24,022 nucleotides of DNA, taken from assembly GCA_030740295.1 (NCBI GenBank), contig JASLXP010000895.1, positions 1 through 24,022 of the forward strand, in the 5' to 3' direction. This document shows positions 14,611 through 21,794 of this stretch, in pieces. The notes below the pieces were generated by a model. It searched no databases and was not told where the DNA came from. It saw nothing but the letters and a program-made list of their open reading frames with translations. Both the position numbers and the translations under genes were made by a program. Every line of letters begins with the position of its first letter. Positions within the stretch are counted from its first letter, which is position 1. This stretch comes from Planctomycetota bacterium. GTDB lineage: Bacteria; Planctomycetota; PUPC01; JACPCR01.

Positions 14611-16397
14611 TAACCCGCGTTCGCCGCTTCGTTCATGAAGTTCTCCTGGGCCTCGAACAACTTCGCGTAATGGCCATTCTTTGCCATGAGGACGGTGTGC
14701 GTGCCCTGCTCGACCACCCGGCCTTCGTTGAGCACGATGACGCGGTCGGCTCGTATGGCGGTAGAGAGGCGGTGAGTGATGATGAGGAAGGTTCGGCCTT
14801 TCATGGCCTTTTCGACGGTCTCTTCGATGAGCTCGGCTGTCTCGGCATCCAGGGCTGAGGTGGTGTCGTCCATGAGAAGGACGGTCGGGTCGGTCACCAG
14901 TGCCATGGCGAAGGCGAGGCGTTGGCGCTGTCCTCCGGAAAGGGTGACGCCCTTGTTGCCGATGATGGTGTCATATCCATCGGGCATGGTCTCGATGAAG
15001 CCGTGGATCTGGGCCTGTTCTGCGGCTCGGATGACATCCCCGTCTGTCGCTTCAGGGTGGCCGTATCGGATGACCTCTTTGACAGACATGGAAAAGAGGA
15101 TCGGCTCTTGAGGCACGATGCGGACGTTGCGTCTTAGGTCGGCGAGGCGGATGTCTTTGGTTTCATGCTTATCCAGATGGACGCGACCTTTTGTTGGATC
15201 GTAGAACCTGACGATGATGTGGGCGAGGGTGGACTTGCCGGCACCAGATGGACCGACGAGTGCGACACGTTCACCGGGCCGAATATCAAGATTCACATTC
15301 CTCAATGTCGGTTGTGTGTAGCCCGGATATCGGAACCGGATATCTTCGCACCGCAGGCGTCCGCGGGCTTTGCCGATCTCGATGGCGTCATCCGAATCTT
15401 CGATGGTCACTTCCTTGTCGAGGACTTCAAAAACCTTGTTCGTGCTCACAGATAGCTGCTGCACCTGAACGTGGAGATTAAGCAGGCGAGTAAGCGGGCC
15501 GAACATCAGCATGGATGAGCCGTAGAAAAAAAGTAACTCACCAACGCTCATGGAGCCTGCCTTTACACCCAGCACACCGTAATAGAGCACGACGGCCACC
15601 CCCAAAGCTGAGAAGGTCGGATAAACTGCGGCGAGGGTGGAGTTGTATTTCACGCCGGTTCGCTGCAGGCGGAAACGGGTGATACTTGTGTCGAGAAAGC
15701 GTTTACGCTCATGATTCTCCCGTCCGAAACACTTGACCACTCGTATGCCGTTCAACGCTTCGCCGACGAAACCGAACATGGTGGCATTTTCTGCACGTAC
15801 TTTTTCTTGAATTTCTCGCACTTTCGGAATCATCATCTGATGCAGGCCAATACAGAACGGCATCGCGCATAGCGCAAGAAGTGCGAGCTGCATGTCGATA
15901 CTGAAGATGACCCAGAGCCCAATGCAGAGGGATGTCACAGCCTGGACGGCCGGCACGAAAACTCCGTTTACGCTGCGGTTGATGGTTTCGATATCATCCA
16001 ACACACGCGCCATCAGCTTGCCAGGGATCATGGAATCAAAGTAATCCTGTTGTAGCTGCAGCAGCTTGTCGTGAATCTGCTGCCGGGCCTCTTTCACCAC
16101 GCTGAATGCGAGCACACGGAGTTGGTGTTGAAAGAGGGGGCGTAAGGCGAGCAGGATGATTCGAAATCCGATCAGTCCAATGACCACAAAATAAAAGATC
16201 TTCATCCGCTCATGCTGCGGCGGGATTGGAGCCAATGCCTTTACTCTTATGAAAAGGATGTCATCCACCATCATTTTCGTGAAGAACATATTCACGTAAG
16301 GGGTCAATGAGGCTGCAGTCGCCATGCCGGCAATACCCAGCAGACGCAGCCAGTAAGGCGCCACGAAACGTCGAAATAGTTCAATGAGCTCTTTCAT
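14610..16397 (-). CDS. ABC exporter half-transporter, Walker B Glu replaced by Asp
   Basis: This 595-residue MsbA/lipid- or multidrug-type exporter subunit has a six-helix membrane domain (about 1-320) and then an ATPase domain. Walker A is GPSGAGKS (382-389), the Q-loop is VRIVPQEPILFS, the signature LSGGQ is intact (486-490), Walker B is VLLMDD (D510, D511) and the switch His is 542 (ITHRLS). The residue after the Walker B Asp is normally the catalytic Glu; here it is Asp, as in the degenerate half of heterodimeric exporters such as TM287/288. It follows the 624-residue ABC gene on the same strand by 97 bp, and the two defects are complementary. The substrate is unknown. The start ATG has no clear Shine-Dalgarno sequence. 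Confidence 0.93.
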   Translation of the reverse strand: MKELIELFRRFVAPYWLRLLGIAGMATAASLTPYVNMFFTKMMVDDILFIRVKALAPIPPQHERMKIFYFVVIGLIGFRIILLALRPLFQHQLRVLAFSVVKEARQQIHDKLLQLQQDYFDSMIPGKLMARVLDDIETINRSVNGVFVPAVQAVTSLCIGLWVIFSIDMQLALLALCAMPFCIGLHQMMIPKVREIQEKVRAENATMFGFVGEALNGIRVVKCFGRENHERKRFLDTSITRFRLQRTGVKYNSTLAAVYPTFSALGVAVVLYYGVLGVKAGSMSVGELLFFYGSSMLMFGPLTRLLNLHVQVQQLSVSTNKVFEVLDKEVTIEDSDDAIEIGKARGRLRCEDIRFRYPGYTQPTLRNVNLDIRPGERVALVGPSGAGKSTLAHIIVRFYDPTKGRVHLDKHETKDIRLADLRRNVRIVPQEPILFSMSVKEVIRYGHPEATDGDVIRAAEQAQIHGFIETMPDGYDTIIGNKGVTLSGGQRQRLAFAMALVTDPTVLLMDDTTSALDAETAELIEETVEKAMKGRTFLIITHRLSTAIRADRVIVLNEGRVVEQGTHTVLMAKNGHYAKLFEAQENFMNEAANAG

Positions 16398-16494
16398 GGT
16401 TCTGGGTAAACGGTCCGCCTTAGCGTGCCTTTATCGGTGGGGCTGGCGGTAGCAGCAGACCACCTGAAGGCGGAGTCACGGGACCCGTTCGCAT

Positions 16495-18369
16495 CTACGT
16501 CAAGATTCTCTTCCGATCTCTCTTTCTTCTGCCAATCTGATGGCCTTTGCGGCGGCCCTTTACGCTCTGATGTCCGTCGTGGTCTCTTCCGTTCTCCTCA
16601 GATCGCTTGCCTGCGAGGACGCCATTCTCTTCGAGCATGGCCCTGGCCTGGCTGATGTAGAAACTCCGGTAGGCGCCTTCAGCGCAGTTCATGAGCTCGT
16701 CATGCGAGCCCTGCTCGACCATCCGTCCGTCCTCGAGCACGATGATCTTGTCGGCCTTGCGAATCGTTGAGAGGCGGTGCGCGACGATGAAAGACGTGCG
16801 GCCCTGCAGCACGTTGTCCATTGCCTTCTGAATGTGCGCTTCAGAGGCCGCGTCCAGTGAAGAAGTGGCTTCGTCCAGGATCAGGATGGCCGGATCCACC
16901 AGCACTGCACGCGCGATCGAAAGCTGCTGCTTTTGGCCAAGCGACGGCGTTACCGGCGATTCACCCCCGATTTCGGTCTCGTAGCCGTCGGGCAGGGATT
17001 CAATCCATTCGTGGATATCCGTCACCTTGGCAGCCCGGATGATTGCTTCGTCAGTGCAGTCGGGGTTGCCGTAGCTGAGGTTCTCTTTGATGGTTCCGCT
17101 GAACATGTAGGGCTGCTGCAAAACCTGACCCTCCTGATATCTCAGCGACTTCAGGTCCACTTCTTTTATGTCGTACCCATCGATCAGTATTCTTCCGCTC
17201 TGCGGATCGTAAAACCGTTGCAGCAGCGATGTAATCGTTGTCTTGCCTGAACCGGTATGCCCAACGAGAGCGACAGTCTGCCCTGCGGGCACCTTCAATG
17301 AGAAATCCTTCAGGACAGGGCGGTCATCTTCGTACCCGAAATTCACGTTCTGGAATTCCACGTGTCCATCCAGCTTTGGCAGTCTGGGCGCCCCCGGCTC
17401 GGATCTGATTTCCGGCACCGCTTCGATGATCTCATAGACACGATCCACCGAAACGAACGTCTGCTGTGCCTGGCCGGCAACCCGCGTAAATTGGAGCGCG
17501 GCCCGCAGCAAACGGTTGACGTACTGCATGATAGCCATGACTGCGCCGTACGTAATACCGCCATACTCGGTCAAGACCATGTAGCAACCGCAACAATAAA
17601 CGACCGTGTTTGAGATCGTGGTGATCGAGGTCGATGCCCCCATGAATCCGGCCTCCCATAGAGAGCCCTCCACCGAAAGCTCCAACACTTCATCCATGCG
17701 TTCTTCGAGGCGCTTTGATTCACGTTCCTCCTGCGAGAAAGCCTTCACGAGTTTGGTCCCAACCACTCGTTCTTCAATCTCACCGGCCACTTTCTCACGC
17801 TCATCGAGCATTTCGCGCCGTTTCTTTCTGATGCGATGAACAAAGAAGCGGTGATTCATGACGTAGATCGGCGCGAGAAACAGCATCATCAGGCCGAGCT
17901 CCCATTTCAGATACATGATGGCGCCGATGCAGAAGATGATGGAGACCGCGTGGTTCAGGAGAACGATGCAGTTCTGCTTCACCATCTGGTGGATGGTTTT
18001 GGTGTCCTCCATCACACGGGTCATGAGCTGGCCCGCTCCCTGCTCGTCATAGAAACGCAGGGACTGCTGCATGACCGCCTGGTAGATGCGATTGCGCAGC
18101 CCGAATACGACCTTCTGGCCAAGATACGAGAGCGTCATCTGGTTTGCGAAGCGAGTGACCGCCGTGCAGATCGCAATGCCGACAAGGCCAACGACAATGA
18201 TGGTCAGCAGATCCCATTCGCCGTTCGTGATTACGGAATCGACGACCTCCTTGAGGAGGAGAGGTGGGAGGAGGCTCAGGATGGATAGGAGAATCGTCAG
18301 GCAGATGCCGCCGAACAGATAATTACGAAGCGGATAAACAATCCGATATATTTGTATGAAACGACTCAA
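16495..18369 (-). CDS. ABC exporter half-transporter with degenerate signature motif, TTG start
   Basis: The subunit has 624 residues, with a six-helix domain (about 1-310) then an ATPase domain. Walker A is GHTGSGKT (370-377), the Q-loop is VLQQPYMFSGTIKENLSYG, Walker B is intact with catalytic Glu (ILILDE, E500) and the switch is VAHRLS. The signature is PSLGQ (475-479) where LSGGQ is expected. In a heterodimer this altered signature would face the Walker A/B of the partner encoded at 14610, making one weak and one competent ATP site. The only start compatible with the N-terminal helix is TTG at 18369-18367; no ATG or GTG lies between it and the upstream in-frame stop. The C-terminus ends in a Lys/Arg-rich tail (RRKGHQIGRRKRDRKRILT) unusual for the family. 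Confidence 0.93.
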   Translation of the reverse strand: MSRFIQIYRIVYPLRNYLFGGICLTILLSILSLLPPLLLKEVVDSVITNGEWDLLTIIVVGLVGIAICTAVTRFANQMTLSYLGQKVVFGLRNRIYQAVMQQSLRFYDEQGAGQLMTRVMEDTKTIHQMVKQNCIVLLNHAVSIIFCIGAIMYLKWELGLMMLFLAPIYVMNHRFFVHRIRKKRREMLDEREKVAGEIEERVVGTKLVKAFSQEERESKRLEERMDEVLELSVEGSLWEAGFMGASTSITTISNTVVYCCGCYMVLTEYGGITYGAVMAIMQYVNRLLRAALQFTRVAGQAQQTFVSVDRVYEIIEAVPEIRSEPGAPRLPKLDGHVEFQNVNFGYEDDRPVLKDFSLKVPAGQTVALVGHTGSGKTTITSLLQRFYDPQSGRILIDGYDIKEVDLKSLRYQEGQVLQQPYMFSGTIKENLSYGNPDCTDEAIIRAAKVTDIHEWIESLPDGYETEIGGESPVTPSLGQKQQLSIARAVLVDPAILILDEATSSLDAASEAHIQKAMDNVLQGRTSFIVAHRLSTIRKADKIIVLEDGRMVEQGSHDELMNCAEGAYRSFYISQARAMLEENGVLAGKRSEENGRDHDGHQSVKGRRKGHQIGRRKRDRKRILT

Positions 18370-18401
18370 AAGAACGGCCCGCGAGGAACGAATCGACTGG
18401 A

Positions 18402-18513
18402 GGCCTCATCGTGAGGCCACCCCATGCGCTGTGCGCAAGCGAACATCCGTATGACTCTCAGTCGGCGGTGTGAGCAGCACCGTAATATGTTCGCTCCGGC
18501 GGTAATCTCCGCC
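18402..18513. other. Structured leader upstream of the ABC pair
   Basis: GGCCTCA-TCG-TGAGGCC (18402-18418) is a perfect 7-bp hairpin 33 bases before the TTG start. Upstream are an 8-bp inverted pair, GCGAACAT (18439-18446) with ATGTTCGC (18487-18494), and GGCGG-TAATCT-CCGCC (18498-18513). No T run follows. The stretch 18370-18600 holds no gene I can support; a structured 5' leader is one reading. Confidence 0.4.
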
Positions 18514-18600
18514 TCGCTCGAATGAAATGATCGCTGATTTCTTATGAAAAAAGATAATGACCGCTTCTTCAGCAGTCACAAACCAAACGGGTCAGAATCA

Positions 18601-18632
18601 ATAAAAATGCCAGGAATCGCGCAATTCCTGGC
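18601..18632 (-). terminator. Intrinsic terminator after tRNA-Arg
   Basis: On the minus strand, GCCAGGAAT, a six-base loop and ATTCCTGGC form a perfect 9-bp stem (18624-18632 with 18609-18617), followed by ATTTTTAT. It lies nine bases beyond the tRNA 3' end. Confidence 0.9.
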
Positions 18633-18640
18633 GTCGTTTA

Positions 18641-18714
18641 TACGCCCGAGAGGAGTCGAACCTCTGACTTCTTGCTCCGGAGGCAAGCGCTCTGTCCAGC
18701 TGAGCTACGGGCGC
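18641..18714 (-). tRNA. tRNA-Arg (anticodon CCG)
   Basis: The 74 bases on the minus strand give a full cloverleaf: acceptor GCGCCCG with CGGGCGT (one G-U end pair) and discriminator A; D stem GCTC/GAGC with loop AGCTGGACA; anticodon stem CTTGC/GCAAG with loop CTCCGGA, so the anticodon is CCG reading CGG (Arg); variable loop AAGTC; T stem AGAGG/CCTCT with loop TTCGACT. CCA is not encoded. It lies 51 bp downstream of the DUF420-like gene and is followed by a terminator. Confidence 0.96.
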
Positions 18715-18765
18715 GTTGGGTTGTCGTTAAGGAGACAGGTAGAGTACCAAGGCCCGTGTACAGAA

Positions 18766-19140
18766 TCAACCGGCAGCCTTTGGCAGGAAGATGCTGATGA
18801 CGATATTGATGGCTTTCAAGGCAACCAGAGCCCATCCCATGATTCTGTGTCCACCCCGCCACCGGCCATGCAAATGTACTTGTATGCCTGACACGGTCTG
18901 AGCCGCATACAAAGACAGAATCGTGACCGCGAGAGTGATATGGATGATCAGGATTGGCGGAGGTGAATCCATCGAACGCTGCACGACGTGCCTCCCCGTC
19001 TGGAGCAGGTAAACGACCACGAGCTCCATGGCAAGCGCGCCGAGCATGCAGCAAACATGGATCTTTCGGCGTTTGATTTGCCAGAGACCAATGCCGATGA
19101 AAATGAAAGTGGTGAAGGCCAGGAAGAGGGGCAGGGACAT
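18766..19140 (-). CDS. Small DUF420-like four-helix membrane protein
   Basis: The protein has 124 residues from the ATG at 19138-19140 (MSLPLFLAFTTFIFIGIGLW). An upstream in-frame ATG at 19197 would translate the heptamer tract and is less likely. Four hydrophobic helices are visible: 5-19, VCCMLGALAMELVVVYLL, IIHITLAVTILSLYAAQTV and IMGWALVALKAINIVISIFL. Histidines lie at KIHVCC, IIHIT and GGHRIMG. The helix-plus-His pattern resembles DUF420 / YozB proteins, which are associated with heme or copper enzymes of respiration. That assignment is from pattern alone; a cytochrome b561-like relative is the alternative. No Shine-Dalgarno sequence is seen; a heptamer tract ends three bases before the ATG. 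Confidence 0.65.
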   Translation of the reverse strand: MSLPLFLAFTTFIFIGIGLWQIKRRKIHVCCMLGALAMELVVVYLLQTGRHVVQRSMDSPPPILIIHITLAVTILSLYAAQTVSGIQVHLHGRWRGGHRIMGWALVALKAINIVISIFLPKAAG

Positions 19141-19143
19141 GGG

Positions 19144-19185
19144 ACGTAATACGTAGTGAGGAATCTGTAATGAATACCGTAATAC
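19144..19185. repeat. Six degenerate heptamers before the DUF420-like start
   Basis: On the plus strand ACGTAAT, ACGTAGT, GAGGAAT, CTGTAAT, GAATACC, GTAATAC run in 7-bp register. Read on the minus strand, the tract leads into the DUF420-like gene and stops three bases from its ATG. Confidence 0.65.
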
Positions 19186-19228
19186 GCTTGGTCCCATTGG
19201 CCAGCGGAGCTTCTACGCTGATCGTCCT

Positions 19229-19276
19229 TTGACGCTCCCCGGCAAGCTGGCTGTGGCCTTGACGCTCCACTGCAAG
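19229..19276. promoter_or_regulatory. Direct repeat pair upstream of the kinase gene
   Basis: TTGACGCTCCCCGGCAAG (19229-19246) and TTGACGCTCCACTGCAAG (19259-19276) match at 16 of 18 positions and start 30 bp apart, near three helical turns. They may be paired protein-binding sites. TTGACG also resembles a sigma-70 -35 box, but no good -10 box sits 17 bp downstream of either copy. Confidence 0.5.
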
Positions 19277-19288
19277 GGAATCATCTCG

Positions 19289-19310
19289 TGACAGGGCAGG
19301 TGCCCTGTCA
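19289..19310. promoter_or_regulatory. Near-perfect 22-bp palindrome between the DUF420-like and kinase genes
   Basis: TGACAGGGCA, GG, TGCCCTGTCA form a 10-bp inverted repeat. It is 70 bp before the kinase start in a divergent intergenic region. It could be an operator; as a hairpin it lacks a T run. Confidence 0.5.
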
Positions 19311-19379
19311 GATTGCTTTCTGTCGCATAATGAGTAGCTTTTGCTGCACCTTTCGAACTGGTGAGGACCGTGATTACTG

Positions 19380-20975
19380 ATGGCATCCATAATCATTGAA
19401 CGAGGCCCTGGCAAGGGTCGTATTGTCCCACTCAAGAATGCTGCTATGTCCTTTGGCCGAGGGTCCGAAAGCATCATCTTTTTCGATGATCCCATCGCAT
19501 CGCGGAAGCACTTCGGTATCGAAAAGCATGACGACGAATACAGGCTCGTCGACCTTGGAAGTCACAATGGCACGTATCTCAACAGCGAACAAACAAGAGA
19601 AGGCAAGCTCAAATTCGGGGATCATATTCAAGCTGGATCGACTCTGTTTTCGTTTGTCTCCGACGATGAAGCTGAGGAACGGGGCGGGCTGTTTGGAAAG
19701 GAGTTGGGTGGCTATCTCATTGAAAAACGGCTTGGCCGTGGCGGCGCTGGCACGGTTTACCTGGCACGACAGCTTTCTATGGACCGTCCGGTCGCTTTGA
19801 AAGTGCTCTCCCCCAGCAGATCCGCCAATCCGACCTTTGTGAAACATTTTGTCAATGAGGCCCGTGCTGCAGGCAGGCTCAATCACGCGCGGGTCGTTCA
19901 GGTCTACGATGTAAACCAGGTCGAGGGCCATCTCTTTTACAGCATGGAGTTCATGCCCGGGGGCAGCCTCGGTGAACTGCTTTACCACACGGACATGCTG
20001 CTGCCGGTTGGCGCGCTGAGCCTCATGAAAGATGTTGCCAGCGGTCTGGAGTACGCCGAGGAAAAGGGCATCGTGCACCGGGATATCAAGCCGGAAAACA
20101 TCATGCTCGACAGCCGGTGCGCGGCAAAGATCGGCGACCTGGGTATCGCTGTCAGCCTGGGGGGCGACAGTACAGAAAAGGGACTGCACGGCACCCCTCA
20201 ATATATGTCACCCGAACAGGCCAGAGGGGAGCCGGTCGATCAGCGCTCTGACATCTACTCTCTGGGCTGCACTTTCTACAGGCTGCTCTCGAGCCGTTAT
20301 CCATTTCCGGGCTCGGATAAGGACTCCATTCTGGATAAGCAGATAAATGAGGAGCCTCAGCCTCTAGCCGATTGCTGTGAAGGAATCAGCGATGCCATGA
20401 ACCGGATAGTTCTTAGAATGATGGCCAAGAAGCCGGAACGCCGTTACTCCGGCGCGACCGCCCTGCTTCAGGCCATAGATGAGTGCATTGAAGCCGAGAT
20501 GAAGGCCGAAGTACCCGATTCTGGCAGAGCCCCCAGGAAGGGACTGACCCGGGCGAGAACAAAGTCGGCAGATGATCCGGTCTGGCTGGCGGAGACGGCA
20601 GACCTGAAGATACGAGTCCTGGTAGTGGATGATGATTCCGGAGTGCAGACCTTTGTGGAAAACATTTTCACGTTCTTCGGCTGCGATGTAGTCACCGCCT
20701 CAGACGGCAATGAGGCGCTTGATGAGTTTGGAAGAGGAACGTTCGATCTGGTAGTCACCGACCGCCTGATGCCCGGAATGAACGGCGACGCGCTGTCCTC
20801 AGCCATCAAGACGATGTCCCCGGACACCCCCATTGTAATGCTGACCGCCCTGGGGACGTCCATGATGGAGTCAGGAATCGTGCCCACCCAGATCGATCTG
20901 TTGTTGCCCAAGCCACTTACCTTGCAGCAACTGAAACAGACTCTCAGTCTGGTGGAACCGAAACAGGAGGACTGA
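19380..20975 (+). CDS. FHA - Ser/Thr protein kinase - response regulator receiver fusion
   Basis: The protein has 531 residues in three modules. The FHA domain (about 1-95) has the phosphothreonine-binding pattern GRGSES, SRKHFGIE and GSHNGTYLN. The Hanks-type kinase (about 111-375) has G-loop GRGGAGTV (119-126), Lys141 in VALKVL, HRD catalytic loop VHRDIKPEN (D235), DLG (253-255) in place of DFG, activation segment GTPQYMSPEQ and DIYSLGCTFYRLL. The receiver domain (about 411-528) has acidic residues D417/D418, phosphoacceptor Asp461 (VVTDRLMPGMNG), Thr489 and Lys511. All key residues are present, so both phosphorylation chemistries look possible. No transmembrane helix is seen, so it is likely cytoplasmic. 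GAGGA upstream supports the start. It may join a two-component input to Ser/Thr signalling; partners are not in the window. Confidence 0.95.
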   Translation: MASIIIERGPGKGRIVPLKNAAMSFGRGSESIIFFDDPIASRKHFGIEKHDDEYRLVDLGSHNGTYLNSEQTREGKLKFGDHIQAGSTLFSFVSDDEAEERGGLFGKELGGYLIEKRLGRGGAGTVYLARQLSMDRPVALKVLSPSRSANPTFVKHFVNEARAAGRLNHARVVQVYDVNQVEGHLFYSMEFMPGGSLGELLYHTDMLLPVGALSLMKDVASGLEYAEEKGIVHRDIKPENIMLDSRCAAKIGDLGIAVSLGGDSTEKGLHGTPQYMSPEQARGEPVDQRSDIYSLGCTFYRLLSSRYPFPGSDKDSILDKQINEEPQPLADCCEGISDAMNRIVLRMMAKKPERRYSGATALLQAIDECIEAEMKAEVPDSGRAPRKGLTRARTKSADDPVWLAETADLKIRVLVVDDDSGVQTFVENIFTFFGCDVVTASDGNEALDEFGRGTFDLVVTDRLMPGMNGDALSSAIKTMSPDTPIVMLTALGTSMMESGIVPTQIDLLLPKPLTLQQLKQTLSLVEPKQED

Positions 20976-21010
20976 TGGTTGATAGTGAATGGTGAATGGT
21001 GAATCGTGTG
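20976..21010. repeat. Five-heptamer G-rich tract starting right after the kinase stop
   Basis: TGGTTGA, TAGTGAA, TGGTGAA, TGGTGAA, TCGTGTG follow the TGA stop (20973-20975) with no gap and in one register. The tract is complementary in type to the C-rich array at 21144-21255. Confidence 0.85.
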
Positions 21011-21143
21011 ACATCGGGTTCGCAGTGGCTGGCTTGAGCCAGTCTGAGATTTCGGAACCGTTAAAGTTGGTCATTACGGGCCAATGTCCAGACAACGGCA
21101 CCATCCATCCATCACTCCATCATTCCAGCCCTTCATCCTGCTC

Positions 21144-21255
21144 CATGAACCATCCACGATTCACCATCAACCATCAATCCTTCACCCACCACCATCAACC
21201 ATTCCCCTTCACGATTCACGATTCACCATTCACCATTCACCATTCCTCATTCTGA
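21144..21255. repeat. Sixteen-heptamer C-rich array
   Basis: 112 bp divide exactly into 16 units of seven: from CATGAAC, CATCCAC, GATTCAC, CATCAAC through CATCAAC, CATTCCC, CTTCACG, ATTCACG to ATTCACC three times, ATTCCTC and ATTCTGA. The left units are CATCAAC-like and the right ones ATTCACC-like, as if spread from two founders. A looser CCAT-rich stretch (21100-21130) precedes it. The open frames crossing it are low-complexity and are not genes. Confidence 0.88.
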
Positions 21256-21794
21256 GCCCTAAGATCGTGCGCCACAAAGCAGATAACCTTGAGCGGCTGA
21301 AAACTTCACGCGATGAAAGTTCAAAAGGGGTTCTAGAGAGTCTTTGACGAAGGCGCGAAAAACACCTCGAAAAACGTGGTCAGAAAAATTTTTCTCAGAA
21401 ATTTTTTCGAGTTTTATATCAAGCAGCATAAGTGCTTAGATCGCGTAGTCGGCCTTTTCAGCCGGTGTACTCATAAAATTTACTTGCATTCAAAAAATCG
21501 CTTTGCTACCTTTCGCATCGCATCGAGAGGGACGCTGCGGGTTGGGTTCTCCAGACCTTTCCAAGCAAAACCTGAAAGATTGATGGGCCGAAGAAGGCAG
21601 TCTTTTTCAAACATCTCTGACTTCCTCAGCAATCTTGTTTCTTGCACTCCTTTTGACCCCTGAGAACATTTCGATGGGCCGACAAGGGCGTGTCTACGAT
21701 TGGTAGAAAGGCTTTCTTCCCGGCGAAGCCAACGGCACCTCTCTCCCGCACTGCGACATTCTCTACAATCTAACCTTCAACTCTCAGAAAGCCC
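21256..21794. other. Long non-coding region upstream of dnaA with AT-rich palindromes
   Basis: About 540 bp without a supportable gene. AGAAAAATTTTTCT (21382-21395) is a perfect palindrome nested inside the pair CTCGAAAAA (21366-21374) and TTTTTCGAG (21403-21411). GATGGGCCGA occurs twice (21582-21591, 21673-21682). Composition around 21370-21500 is far more AT-rich than the neighbourhood. This could be the dnaA promoter or autoregulatory region, or an unwinding element of an origin. No TTATNCACA-type DnaA box was seen by eye, so an origin is not claimed. Confidence 0.45.

Noticed and set aside
14394..14858. 154-residue plus-strand frame between hisA and the ABC gene
   Set aside because: It spans the repeat spacer and then runs antisense into the ABC ATPase domain.
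18544..18891. 115-residue open frame on the plus strand
   Set aside because: It crosses the terminator and tRNA-Arg antisense; the product is read-through of RNA gene sequence.
18638..19495. 285-residue open frame on the minus strand
   Set aside because: It runs through the tRNA, the DUF420-like gene in another frame, the palindrome and the kinase start; it has no protein-like pattern.
21144..21255. Possible CRISPR array
   Set aside because: The repeat period is 7 bp without unique spacers, and no cas gene is present.
20989..21347. Two overlapping plus-strand frames rich in His, Pro, Ser and Thr
   Set aside because: They translate the heptamer array; the periodic composition comes from the DNA repeat, not selection on a protein.
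21256..21794. Chromosomal origin with DnaA boxes
   Set aside because: No TTATNCACA-like site was seen by eye on either strand; AT-rich palindromes alone do not establish an origin.
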